In this document: in pieces, positions 36,701-47,430 of the stretch
Numbering within the stretch: the first letter of the stretch is position 1
Layout: every line of letters begins with the position of its first letter
Assembly: GCF_037126465.1 (NCBI RefSeq)
Contig: NC_088201.1
Span: 4,035,001-4,099,000, forward strand
Direction of reading: 5' to 3'
DNA: 64,000 bases
Source of the DNA: Ornithodoros turicata
Taxonomy: Eukaryota; Arthropoda; Arachnida; Ixodida; Argasidae
Position numbers and translations under genes: made by a program
Notes under the pieces: model-generated
Told to the model about the DNA's origin: nothing
The model's input: the letters and a program-made list of their open reading frames with translations, nothing else
The model's database searches: none

Positions 36701-38850
36701 TGTTATGATAGGCTTTCGAGAAGGATCCACATTCTCTTCAGAAAACAACGACTTAACCGTCATCACTCCCGGTGTGTAACCCGTGCTCGCGGGAGGTGAA
36801 ATCATAACTGCTTTAGACGGTATACCGCCGCTCTGCTGTGGCTCGGGAGGACGCGGAGGATCCTGAATAATTTCAGACCGCGTAATGTGCTTCACAACTT
36901 GAACAGCAGGGTAGCTGTCGTCACCGGAGACTTCAAAATTTTCATGATGCCGTACCATCTCGTTGTCTACGTCAGACGGGCTCTCTTGAGCAGGCGGTGG
37001 CGGTGCCGAATACTGCGGCATCGGTTGCATCGACGGAACAGGAAGCGGCGGAGGTGGCTGTGGCATCATCTCTGGCATGTAACGGGGCGGCGGAGGCGGC
37101 GGCGGCATCATCATTCGGGGATCTATGCTATCTCTACGGGAATACTCCAGACTTTCTTGCATACGGCCCATCGGTGGCATGCGTCGCATGGTGATCTGTA
37201 AATCCCCACGACCGTCCATGTAGCTCGGGGTATACTCATCCATACTTGGGGGTAATGGCATCCGAGGATCATAGCCAGCTCGAATCGGGTAGTCCTCCAG
37301 GCTCTCACGACATGGTCGACGGTCGCTTCGTCTGAAATCGCGACGTTCTTCCCGCCTGTCATCTCTTCTCTCGTCCCGTCTCTCATCTCTCCTATCGTCC
37401 CTTCTGTCGTCCCTTCCGTCGTCCCTTCTCTCGTCCCTTCTGTCGTCCCTTCTGTCGTCCCTTCTATCGTCCCTTCTGTCGTCCCTTCTGTCGTCCCTCC
37501 TGTCGTCCCTTCTGTCGTCCCTTCTGTCCTCCCTTCTGTCATCCCTTCTGTCATCCTTCCTGTCGTCCCTTCTGCCGTCCTTCCTGTCGTCACGCCTATC
37601 ATCTCGCCGATCGTCCTTGCTGTCTCGTCGCCCGCTCCTGCGATCATCTCGACCTGCTGGCTCATCGGGAGGTAAGGGTAATGGTGGCTCTTTTTCCCCG
37701 ACTTCAATCGAAGCTGATCCTTCAGATTCATGCCCAAAGAGCTCGTCGGCGATCTGGATTTCAAGCTCGCACAGCCTACGTAACTTTTCCTTGAGTTCTT
37801 TCGGAGTGAAATCACGACCTTTCTTGCCCTTATATTTGCCCTTCAGCATGTCGTTCGCAATTCGGAACTCCAGTTCGTGAAGTTTCAATAAATTATCGTC
37901 GCAGGGCTGTCCACCTTCTTTGGGTTCTTTACCACCAAGAGCCTCGAGTTCCAGCAAGCTAACTTTTTGAAGTTTTGAACGAGCACCCTGCTTACCTTCA
38001 GCGGACGTGAGCAATGATTTTGTCAGCTCATTCTCTCGGTCCACGATGGAACGAAGCTTCTTTTGTTCGTCCTCCGGTGGCATCATTCCTCTCTTTGCTA
38101 GCCGCATTGCTAGTTCAGACTCCATCTTTGTTAAATTTCTCAGGTCGTGCATGGCGCCCATCTCCCACTCGTCACCAGGAACATCTGGAGCTTCTTTGGA
38201 AAGCTTACGCTTGGTGTCCGCCAGGTCCAACAGCTTCTCATTCGGTCCGACACGTGTTGCGAGCTCCAGTTCATTCTGATTAATTTCGATGATTCTCTTA
38301 AGGGCTTCTAGTCTTTCGTTCTCAAGCTTCGAGAGCGTCATCTGGTCCCAGTACTTTAACTTCTTGTCCATCAAGCCCTGTAACTGCTCTTTCGAATCCG
38401 ATGCCTTGGCTTTGCTTTCCGCGGGCGGTTTTTCGGGTTCCTTTGCCGGAGGTGCTGGCGGGGGAGCCGGTGCTGGCGCGGGAGCCGGTGCTGCGGGAGG
38501 CGGGGGCGCAGCTGGAGGCGGCGGTGGCGCAGCCGGAGGCGGCGGTGGCGCAGCTGGTGGTGGCGGTGGTGGTGCGGCACCGGCGTCTGGTGGTGGCGGC
38601 GCTGCGGCACCATCAGCTGGTGGCGCAGCTCCGGCGTCTGGTGGCGGTGCTGCACCGGCGTCGGGGGGTGGCGCTGCACCAGCGTCGGGGGGTGGTGCTG
38701 CACCGGCGTCTGGCGGTGGAGCACCTGCGGGGGATGCACCTGCGGGCGGAGGAGCGCCGGCATCACCGGGGGGTGGAGGGGGAGGACCGGCTCCACCGGG
38801 GGATCCAGGGAATCCTGGAGGCCTGGGACTTCCCAAGCCGCTCGGGGGTC
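22880..38850 (-). CDS. Giant low-complexity membrane protein with dead M13 ectodomain, exon 2
   Basis: This one uninterrupted exon of 15,971 bases encodes residues 54-5376. It has no ATG at its 5' end; it begins after a T/C-rich acceptor (ttcccgcctttaccccag, ending 38851), and the reading frame joins exon 1 exactly. Order of segments: Pro/Ala/Gly-rich to about 190; repeated amphipathic units (about 200-430); Arg-Asp array (about 458-561); further amphipathic units (about 937-1054); QPGYAPP/GMQQRPMQ repeats (about 1070-1200); DDESVASPQRRRARD repeats (about 1480-1605); about 37 units with core LLIQIQN (about 2090-2895); Gln-rich coiled coil (about 2900-3480); Pro-rich; MSPQLQPGMQGR array (about 4075-4228); one membrane segment (about 4685-4704); M13 ectodomain (about 4740-5376). 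The zinc motif is lost: GHExxH aligns with GRCLIR. Function unknown. Introns hidden within the repeats cannot be excluded. Confidence 0.85.
24896..24958 (-). other. Membrane segment of the giant protein
   Basis: MVVYFVVLLATIIGLWTVL follows Arg-rich cytosolic sequence and precedes the M13 domain. A single internal signal-anchor implies type II topology: the huge N-terminal part is cytosolic and the M13 domain extracellular or lumenal. Confidence 0.85.
26326..26785 (-). repeat. 36-bp tandem coding repeat (12 residues)
   Basis: Ten copies of MSPQLQPGMQGR are encoded, five of them in direct succession, with the others separated by 8-residue MSPTFSPR/Q inserts. On the plus strand the unit reads cattcttccttgcattcctg and onwards, and copies are almost identical at the nucleotide level, so the array is young or homogenised. 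Because the unit is 36 bp, other frames stay open too, giving long spurious open frames on both strands. Confidence 0.9.
28570..30310 (-). repeat. Gln-rich coiled-coil coding region
   Basis: Units like QQQALKRQQGVAQQQMQYE and QQLRNQQQ repeat through about 580 residues. The composition (Gln, Arg, Leu, Lys, Glu) and spacing suggest a long helical coiled coil similar in style to trichohyalin-type proteins. This is similarity of composition, not proven homology. Confidence 0.75.
30330..32740 (-). repeat. About 37 degenerate 22-residue repeats, core LLIQIQN
   Basis: The unit is approximately SP-x-EKE-(R/Q)-LLIQIQN-(M/V)-(Q/P)-EQQGM. I counted about 37 cores by eye across roughly 800 residues. The copies are diverged, unlike the 36-bp array, so this repeat is older and probably under selection. 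I do not recognise the family. Confidence 0.8.
34200..34620 (-). repeat. 17-residue Arg-rich/acidic repeats (DDESVASP type)
   Basis: About nine units of the form RRRARD-x-TDDESVASPQ are encoded; three consecutive copies are nearly identical in DNA. Ser-Pro and acidic-Ser sites make them likely phosphorylation targets (inference). Confidence 0.8.
37330..37640 (-). repeat. Arg-Asp (RDDRRDDR) coding array
   Basis: Tandem 12-base units (plus strand cgtcccttctgt) encode roughly 100 residues of alternating Arg and Asp with occasional Glu, Lys and Gly. It is probably a charged single helix or a disordered segment. Confidence 0.85.
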
Positions 38851-39634
38851 CTGGGGTAAAGGCGGGAAGTCCGGTTTGAAGGGCGCCAACGTGATAAGCT
38901 TACAAGACACGAAAAATATGTTCATTTGTTCATTTAAAAACACTCCGGTGCATGTTTTCCACGTTGTGGCACAGGGACATTCCCAGATTACCACCAGCGA
39001 CACAAATCAAGAGCGCTGGACGACATGACTGGACAGAAATGGGTTCTCTTCAAGATGGCCCAGCATGGTGTATAGCCTTTCCCCCATGTTGTGCGGATTT
39101 TTGGGGTCCTGGTCACGTCTACTTCCGGATCCGGTGTGATATGTTACGTTTTACACAGCCAGGGGCATGTGGCCTCAGAATCTAACGTGTTTGTAAAATG
39201 TGTGTTTGTGTGCACGTCACATGTGATATCGACATCGTTGCAGACGGTAGCGTTCACCATCGTCTGCTGTTACAGACGGCTCTCCGCGCAACTCTGCCCA
39301 AAAGGATAAAACCCAATGATTTCGTGTATCTGACCCTCGCGGTGGGGACTATCCTAGAGATGACGTTAGTTCTAACAAACGCCACGTTTAATATAGACGG
39401 TGGCGATACACATACTTGGTTACAAACAAAAGACACTTTCAGAGGGCGGTGACATATGCGTTGACGACCACAGGAAATCCCTTCCTTGTACGGAACTTGT
39501 GGAATTAAGTTTAAACGTGTTTGTATAGAGTGGATGTAAGGTTTTTAGATGTGACAAACGCGACAGTCACCCTCATGCGCTCGTCTACAAAAGTGAGTCA
39601 GAAAAACAGCAAACGGCAGTTGACGGGAACGTAC
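38851..39634 (-). other. Intron 1 of the giant gene
   Basis: The donor is CCAG|GTACGT (39634-39629) and the acceptor TTTACCCCAG|GA (38851). The 784-base intron splits a Gly codon (G|GA), and the joined coding length of 16,131 bases is divisible by three. A GTCGTCTGC-like word (atcgtctgctg) lies inside near 39260. Confidence 0.75.
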
Positions 39635-39794
39635 CTGGAGGAGCTCCCGGTGACATGGGCCTAGGTGGAAAGCCAGGTGGTCCGGGAGGGAACCCTGGTC
39701 TCGGAGAACCCATAGCTCCTGGCATCCCAGGTGACCGTGGTAACCCAGGAGATCCCGGGATCACCGGGGCACCCGGGGGAGGAGGTAAGGCCAT
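39635..39794 (-). CDS. Giant low-complexity membrane protein, exon 1 (start)
   Basis: This exon encodes the first 53 residues, beginning MALPPPPGAPVIPGSPG and continuing in Pro/Gly-rich sequence that matches the style of the next exon (GSPRPGFPPG here, GSPRPPGFPG there). The ATG is preceded in frame by TGA four codons upstream, so it is the probable start. A possible acceptor (ctctctgcag) about 20 bases upstream of the ATG suggests a further non-coding exon. The exon ends at a consensus donor, GTACGT. Confidence 0.75.
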
Positions 39795-40064
39795 CCTCGT
39801 CTTTCAGGAACCGCCTGCAGAGAGCCCTCTTGGTCATAAGCGTGATCTTCTTTAACGAACGTTTACCTTTAGATACAATTTCCTTTCAGTTGCGAATCAT
39901 GTCCGGCATGGCTCAGTTTCGAGCCTTCACGCCACTTCACGTGCACGCGCGCGAGCACAGAATTCCTTCCCGTGGACGCGATCATCAAGACGGACAACAC
40001 TGACGATGCCTTTAGCCATATGACTGCACATCTTATCTATCGACTTGTGTCCTCTCTTTCATGG
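39795..40064. other. 5' flank of the giant gene
   Basis: This is the likely 5' UTR and promoter side of the minus-strand gene. No TATA box or other defined core element could be assigned. Confidence 0.35.
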
Positions 40065-40275
40065 GAGATGCCGAACTGCAAAGGGTAGTTTTGCCGCCTG
40101 AAGGACTTTGGGCCGCCGTTCCCGGGTTCGAACCCCGGTGCCGGCTGTACTGTCTGGGGTTTTTCCTGGGTTTTCCTCAGACGCTTTCAGACATATGTCG
40201 GCACAGTTCCCCTAGAAGTCGGCCCAGGACGCACATTTCCCCAGGGCGTCCGTCGTGACGTTGCCCACATACGTG
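40065..40275 (+). mobile_element. tRNA-derived SINE (tick Ruka-like)
   Basis: A Pol III B box GGTTCGAACCC (40125-40135) lies in a tRNA-like head. It is followed by ctgtctggggtttttcctgg, ttttcctcagacgctttcag and tcggcccaggacgca. The same ordered blocks occur, inverted, at 48826-49040. The A box is decayed. The resemblance to Ruka is from memory. Confidence 0.75.
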
Positions 40276-40608
40276 AGGCCGACAACGGCAAGCCCTTTCA
40301 CCACCACCACCGACTGGGCCGCCGTATGTCCGCGAGTGGGACCGTATACGTGCACCGTTTAATGAAAGCCACGTCACGGAGAATACGCAAGTACAACATC
40401 TCCGGAAGATGTCCCAAAGATGTCCCAAAATTATGACGTTGTCCACGGGGATAACACATTCCCCGTGTGCCCAAAAAACGAGTAGTCACTTCCAAGATTC
40501 ATCCATCTCATCATTCATATCATTCTCATCAAAATTAATCCATATGTCAATAGCAACACTTGCTTCGTGGTGGTAACATGGAGGTAAAGGGAAACATCGT
40601 ATACCCCG

Positions 40609-40659
<51 letters not shown>

Positions 40660-41503
40660 TCACTACGCCATCTGGGTGTCAGTGGTGCCGCTCTGTTGGT
40701 CTATAGGCCTTTTGGAGTCCCGTCATCTTGCACGCTTGTTCGTCAATTGACTTCACAGCAGGTCCTTCTTTGTCCTTCTCCGTGACACTTGTGGAAAGGC
40801 TGCAAGAAGTCATAATTTATTGAAGACTTCGGCGTCAGTATCGAAAGGGCTTCACACGATGGCCGCACTCTTTTATGTAGACATGGAACCTTCGTACAAG
40901 ACCCAGCAGTCGTAACCATCTCTAGAGACGACACCAGTTATACGAGGAATTCAGGTTCCGCAAAACCTGCGTCAATAGAACGCAGCCGATTGATTAATAA
41001 CTCTGGATGACAGGAGACAACTATGACGCACAGTGGTAGCCTGAGTCTACCTGGATTCACTTATTCACCCGAGGCCACTAATTCAGCACATGCTGTTGAG
41101 AGACCCTCGCAGAAGATGCCATCATCTGGCGTCGTCGGCTCAAAACGGGAATATTGGGATCACTGTTGAGCCATCGAGGCCGGTTAACGTCACTTTTTCT
41201 GTGGCCGACACAGAAAGTAGTCCCAACAGTGGGAGTTTCATTGACAAGTTTGCACCTACTATCCCCGGGGTTTCATTGGGTTCAAGTCCACACAATGGGA
41301 TGCCACTGGGAGGGATCCCGGGTTCTGGGTGTTTCCCTGTACTCAAAAAAACAAGGAACTGGGCTGCATAACACACTGTACGCTAGTGTGGTATGCAGCT
41401 TGTTAAAAGCTCTTACAAAAAAAAAGTCGATAGTGTCTACAAGCCACGGGTAAGTTATTTGAGAGAGTAACAAAATTTTGTCAAAGATTGCTCGTGAAAA
41501 TAG
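40276..41503. other. Intergenic with CA microsatellite
   Basis: A (CA)n microsatellite of about 45 bp lies at 40611-40655. Open frames on both strands around 41090-41450 have no recognisable domain. Nothing else is seen. Confidence 0.4.
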
Positions 41504-42275
41504 CAGAAATGGGCATAAATACATTTTTTTGAGTATTTAAATATAAATACGAAATACTTTGTCGAAAAGGGTATTTAAATACTCTTCATAAATAATATTC
41601 AACATTCGTATTTAAATAGAAAATAAAAATACAGTATTTAAATACCGTAACTTACTACCATAAATATTGTGAGGAAAATGTCATCCGGATTTACGGAAAT
41701 AACGATGATCGTAACAACAAATCAGCGAGGAACAATAGCATTTATTTGTTAGATTATCGTGGCGATTTCTCGAAGTTTTAGAAGTTTCTCGAAGACAGGA
41801 TCTTTTAGACATCTTCTGTTCGGCCGTATATATACAATCAGATTCGCAAGGGAGAACATCATCTCCACAGGTGCCGATGAACAAATGCTTGTATTAAATT
41901 TGACCAAGATGTTTCGTACAACAAGGTAATTGGGTGGTCACGACCGTTGTCCGCAACAACAGTGAAAAACTTGCCCCCTATAAGATGGTTTGTCGCATGC
42001 GCATGCTAGAGCAAACATGGCATAACTGCACCCCAAATTCGCCCTTCATCCCGAAAGATCAAATGCAGGGCAACTTTAAGATATGAGTCAGCATATACTG
42101 TATTTAGGAGTATTTATAAAGTATTTACAAGGATAAATACCGAACAATTGGTATTTAAACTATAATTATGAACGCATTTTTAGAGTCTATATTTAAATAC
42201 AAAATATAAATACACGTATTTACGTTTTATGTAGTATTTCAATTACAACGTATTTAAATATATTGCCCATCCATG
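41504..42275. mobile_element. hAT-like non-autonomous element, perfect 8-bp target duplication
   Basis: The element is flanked on both sides by gaaaatag (41496-41503 and 42276-42283), an exact 8-bp duplication as made by hAT transposases. The ends read cagaaatgggca and, inverted, catggatgggca. Both subterminal regions are dense in gtatttaaatac words. The middle has no recognisable transposase. Confidence 0.85.
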
Positions 42276-42283
42276 GAAAATAG

Positions 42284-43209
42284 TAACCTTTTTGAAGTGA
42301 AGCTAGTCATACTGTTACCTGTTAAGAAACTAAAGCCAAGCAACTGCAACTCTGAACATTTTTATTGTAGCACATACATTCACAATTCCAAGTCAGTAAG
42401 CTCCCAGTCCTTTTCCATAGAAAAAAAAAATGGCGTCCAAGAGTTGTCAAGAATGACGTTCGGACATTGATGTGTGATGTGTTGTCTGAGGAAATGAATT
42501 ACAGTTACTTGCACCAAAAATAGTAACGAGTCACAGTTACGTGTGAGTTAACGAATCCATCATAGATATGCAGCGTTCATTGTAACTTAATCACTGCCAA
42601 AGGCCACCCAGGATGCCGTTCTATAACGGCATTCATATGCGTCATTCAGACCGCCATCCAACCCGTCTGAGCGCTCTATATTTGAGCTCATCTCGCAAAA
42701 CAATGGGAGAGCTGCTCAAGGCTGTCCTATTGGGCTGCCTCTTGCCATCATATCCCTGGCGCATTATAAAAGAGAGAAAATTGCTACGAGGATCATGAGC
42801 GATTGCTCCGTTAATTTCGCCCGCCTCTCAGAATATTTGCGCCGTGCTGCGCAACGGTCGCTCCTCGACCCCGCGCTTTCCCCATTGGTATAGTGCACAG
42901 AATGAAGTCGCTTCTCCCACATTTCCCTGCGGTGGGGAAAGGCCTCAGGATTCTTTCCTCATTGCTTGAAAACAATGGTCATTGAACATATCGAGCTCCA
43001 TTAAAGCTATCCCGCTGCCACACGGGACGATCCAGTGCACGTTGAGAGGTTGACACGTTGCGCGTTTGATAATGTTTGAATTATTCATTCATTCACTACT
43101 ATAATACGCATTTTTGTTCGGCTGCGTGATGTTGAGAGTAAAAATGTCAGCTACATCTGCTATGTAACCGTTATAATAATAACCGTTAACAGCTGTAATG
43201 ACCGTTATA
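42284..43209. other. Intergenic, nothing recognised
   Basis: Short stretches with gtaac/gttac words (42480-42560 and 43160-43200) may be fragments of further hAT-like elements. No gene is seen. Confidence 0.35.
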
Positions 43210-43756
43210 CTCAAGTTTCAGGAACCGTTGATAAGATCTCCAATGATGTCATCTCTTACGTCCAGGGTTTTACAGAAGACCTTATCAAGAAAACCAGCAC
43301 AACAATGGGCAGAAATTTTGTCTTCTGTTGGCGATGGCATGGAGATGTTGTCTACAAAGGGAGACAGAACTGACTACTGGAGCACTTGCCTGCCATTTGT
43401 GGAGCCTCGAACCATAGTGAGTGGAACTGATGAACCACTACGTTCCGATACTTGAAGTCCTGAAAAACCTGCTAGAAGTCCCAGATATGTACAGCAATTT
43501 GTGCTGTCCAGACAGGGAAGATGGCTACCTCAAAACAATTTTTGACGGGACAGCATTCCGCGATCACGCATATACTTCAAGGGCGATGAACAAATGATTT
43601 GCATACAGCTGTACGCAGATGAATTCATTCGAGACGTGCGATCGCTCAGGAAGCGAGAGGGGAAAGCATAAGCTCCTTGGTGTTTACTTTTCCATTCTGA
43701 ACCTTCCCCAAAGAACAAGGTCCTCACTTTCGCGGATTCACCTTGTGCTACTTGTA

Positions 43757-44288
43757 CACTCTAAGAAAAAAAAGAGTACTTTTACTCCTTTTGGGGAGTA
43801 ATTGCATTGCCACAAAAAGTAGTCCCTTTCGGGAGTAAATGCACGGGAGTAAATGAATGTCACAGAGTGAAGACCGCATTTCACGCGCTGTTGTAAGAGT
43901 CCCAGGTACATAATTGGTGCGCATGCATGAAAATACTTTGAAGCAAACCGTCAACCGTGATATATCGACTGATATAAAATCTTGCGCCATACTAGGGCAC
44001 AATTTGCGAAGAAATATGCGCTAACTGTTTCTTACTCTGTGTGGCTGGAAAACTGCTACGTTGTCTGAGTTATACAGCCTTATGTCGTTCAAATTGACCA
44101 AGGGCACATATTTACGTAGACTGTCGCATTCAGGAGACCATTCGCGAAGTTTAGTGACAATTTGCAGTCCCGGGGAGTAAATGTCGGGACTAAATGTTGG
44201 GTTAGGGGACTAAAATGGGGAGTAATTGCAGACTAGGGGAGTAGAAGCTGCAATTACTCCCCTTTTTACTCCTTTTTTTCTTAGAGTG
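43757..44288. mobile_element. Tc1/mariner-type MITE, family D copy 1
   Basis: The ends cactctaagaaaaaaaagag and ttttttcttagagtg are inverted repeats flanked by TA (43755-43756 and 44289-44290). The 532-bp element is rich in actcccc/ggggagt words and encodes no protein. It interrupts the decayed transposon-type gene. Confidence 0.9.
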
Positions 44289-44660
44289 TAGCATGCCTCA
44301 GCCTATGGCCTGGCCAGAGTTTTCGCTCCCTTGATGGAGGATGTTGCATCACTGGAAAATGAGGGGGCTAACAGTGAATGGACAAACACTGAAGGTAACG
44401 GTCTTCATAGTGACTGGAGACAATCTCTCATGCCACAGACTCGGGGGCTTCAAGTGGAACTTCGGCGGAGGAAGAATATGCCGCTTGTGTTTGCCACTAC
44501 GGCATGGGGTCAGTAATAAGCACCTCGAAGCTGACTCCAGAAGGCCACCTTCATCATCTCGATATGCTCAAGAGCGGCATACCTATACTTTGTCATTGTA
44601 TGGTGTTCGGGAGCCCTGCACTTTCAACTTCACTGGGTTTCATCCAACGGAACCTTTCCA

Positions 44661-45192
44661 CACTCTAAGAAAAAAAGGAGTAATTTTACTCCTTTTGGGG
44701 ACTAAATGCATTGCCACAGAAAATAGTCCCTTTCGGGAGTAAATGCACGGGAGTAAATGAATGTCACAGAGTGGAGACTGCATTTCACGCAATGTTGTAA
44801 GAGTCCCAGATACATAATTCGTGTGCATGCACGAAAATATTTTGAAGCAAACCGTCAACCGTGATATATCGAATCATATAAAATGTTGCGCCATACATAC
44901 GGCACACTCTGCGAAGAAAGATGCGCTAACTGTTTCTTACTCTTTGTGGCTGGAAAATTGCTACGTTGGATGAGTTATACAGCGTTATGCCATCACAATC
45001 ACGAATTGCACATATTTACATAGACTGTTGCACTCAGGAGACCATTCGCGAAGTTCAGTGACAATTTCCAGTCCTGGGGAGTAAATGCCGGGATTAAATG
45101 TCGGGTTAAGGGACTAAAATGGGGAGTAATTGCGGTCTAGGGGAGTGGCAGCTGCAATTACTCCCCGTTTTACTCCTTTTTTTCTTAGAGTG
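44661..45192. mobile_element. Tc1/mariner-type MITE, family D copy 2, CA target
   Basis: Same family, length (532 bp) and orientation as copy 1. The flanking dinucleotide is CA on both sides (44659-44660 and 45193-45194) rather than TA. Confidence 0.85.
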
Positions 45193-45530
45193 CACCTGAC
45201 ATCATGCATGACATTTTGGAAGGCGTGACCCCATTTGTGATGGTGTGCATAATTGATTACCTGGTGTCCAATGGCTTCTTTTCCCTCTGTCACCCCAACA
45301 AGTATATTGAAAGCTACAACTATGAAGTGAGTGACTGGAAGAATAAACCAGAGACGGTATCCCGAGATGCCCTCAAAAGGAAAAAAGGAATGAAGGGCAG
45401 TGCCTCACAAATATTTTTTTCTCGACACTTTCCACTGTACGTGGGTGACTCCGTGTCGTCTGGAAATAGCGTGTGGGAACTGTACCCACTACTGCGTGAG
45501 ATAGTAGAGCTCCTCGTTACCCGCAAGCTA

Positions 45531-45779
45531 CACTCTTAAAAATGAACTTCACCGCATAGCACGCTCCTAACCAACCGTTATCTCGAATGATATCGCTATC
45601 TGTCCTGATTTGTTGAAAACGGGAGGCGTACGCCTTTTCTGTGACAATTATGAACAGCATAAGTGTCACAGAAAAGGCGTACGCCTCCCGTTTTCAACAA
45701 ATCAGGACAGATGGCGATATCATTCGAGATAACGGTTGGTTAGGAGCGTGCTATGCGGTGAAGTTCATTTTTAAGAGTG
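45531..45779. mobile_element. Palindromic MITE, family P copy A
   Basis: The 249-bp element is palindromic almost end to end. The outer arms begin cactcttaaaaatgaacttc and the inner arms carry aaaacgggaggcgtacgcct. TA flanks both sides. It lies inside the decayed gene; the coding fragments on either side are in the same frame once the element and one TA are disregarded. Confidence 0.9.
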
Positions 45780-46279
45780 TACCCAGTGGTTACGTGCCCT
45801 ACCTCTCATTCATTTCTTTTGTCTTGACTTTGAAGCACTGTTTCCACAGGTCAAGGTGCCATGTAAAGTACATTACTTGATTCACTATCCGTCATGCATT
45901 TATAAGTATGGGCCCTTAATTAACCTCTGGGCAATGCGCTTTGAGTCAAAACATCAATACTTCAAAGACCTTGCACGAAAACTGCACAACTTCAAGAACG
46001 TCACATATACTTTAGGAGTATAAGGCATCAATACCTTCATGCCTACGTCCTGTCTGAAGCCTCAAAAGAGAACAGTGTTTCCACCACAGGAAGTCGGCCG
46101 GTTTTGATGGAACATCTGCCAGAAGTGGTCAGATATTTTGTGAGACAGACTACTGAAGCGACAAATGTTTCCACGCTAACTTCCATGAGAAGCGGCAGCA
46201 TCACTTATACAAGCCTGGAATGACATTGCCGTCCTGCATCAGTGACGATGACCTACCCGAGTTTCCCCATCGGAATATA

Positions 46280-47062
46280 CAGGGTGTTTCAGTTAAATCC
46301 CCGGGCTAAATAATTCGCGAACCGGTGCACCAATCGAATAACTTTCTTTTTTACAAGTATCTGTCCAATACCGCCTACAAGATGCGCACCGCGTGAATGA
46401 GCGGGAGGCGCTCATTATTTAAATAAAAATGCAAATGAGTTTCGTAAAAAAGCGTAACTTCTAAAGCAGGGCGCTGTCGGTATTAAAATGGGTACTACCC
46501 CTTTTGGGACCTTCAGTGGACACCTTTCAGAGAAAAATCTGCCACCGAAGCGGGTCATTTGTTGCAGTAATTAATTGGTTTCGGTTTTACGTATTTTTTT
46601 CGCGGCTGGTCGCGGCGAAGCGCAAAAAGGCGTATTTCATTGGTGTAATTTATTGGTGTCATTCATTGGTGTAAGGACGTAATTCATTGATGGATAAGGG
46701 AGTGAAAGAGCGTCCTTTTGTGCTTCGCAGCGACAAGCCCCGACAAAAATACGTAAACCGAAACCAATTAATTACTGCAACAAATGACCCGCTTCGGTGG
46801 CAGATTTTTCTCTAAAAGGTGTCCACTGAAGGTCCCAAAAGGGGTAGTACCCATTTTAATGCCGACAGCGCCCTGCTTTAGAAGTTACGCTTTTTTACTT
46901 AACTTATTTGCATTTTTATTTTAATAATGAGCGCCTCCCACTAATCCACACGGTGTGCAGCTTGTAGGTGGTATCGGACAGATACTTGTAAAAAAGAAAG
47001 CTCGTGGATTGGTGCACCCGTTCGCGAATTATTTAGCCCGGGGATTTAACTGAAACACCCGG
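46280..47062. mobile_element. Tc1/mariner-type MITE, 783 bp
   Basis: The ends are cagggtgtttcagttaaatc and the near-complement gatttaactgaaacacccgg, flanked by TA (46278-46279 and 47063-47064). The inverted repeat extends several hundred bases inwards, including attaattggtttcggttt on both sides. It is related to the old element at 672-1466. Confidence 0.85.
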
Positions 47063-47430
47063 TATATGATCTTGATATGATATCTTATATGATATATAAG
47101 CCTCGGACCTCGATCATTATTGTGAAGGGGCTCGTTATTTTATTTCCCAAATTCCCACCAGCAATGGGGTAAAGTATCGCCTCTGGCGATGGACCTCCGC
47201 ACTCTCCAAAGTCAAAATAACGTTGTTGATGACCTACCCAAGTTCGTGGAGATCTGCAACATCTACTCCATCGACAGAGAGATCATCTTCGAAGTATACG
47301 TCAAGTGCTGAGTGTTGAGTTTGACAGGCATTTCCAAGTTTATGTTGTTTCACGTACAGACAGTTTCTTTGTTGTGAGCGACAACCTGGCCCTTGTATAT
47401 TACACGACAGGGGAACAGGCACATAATTAA

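Larger units (their letters stand above)
43210..47430 (+). pseudogene. Decayed transposon-type gene split by four MITEs
   Basis: Fragments in several plus-strand frames line up in the order of a protein family, often annotated as uncharacterised and probably transposon-derived, known from fish and invertebrate genomes (recalled, not searched). Landmarks in order are REGKHKLLGVYFSILN (about 43650), TGDNLSCHRLGGFKWNFG (44400), MHDILEGVTPFVMV (45204), SASQIFFSRHFPLYVGD (45400), VHYLIHYPS..YGPLINLWAMRFESKHQYF (45870-45970), and DDLPKFVEICNIYS..FFVVSDNLALVYY (47230-47400). The order is interrupted by elements at 43757, 44661, 45531 and 46280. Frameshifts and stops also lie between the insertions, so the gene is dead even without them. 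Confidence 0.7.

Noticed and set aside
39655..39855. Collagen-like Gly-Xaa-Yaa frame on the plus strand
   Set aside because: It is the complement of the Pro/Gly-rich first exon of the giant gene, whose minus-strand splice sites and frame fit better.
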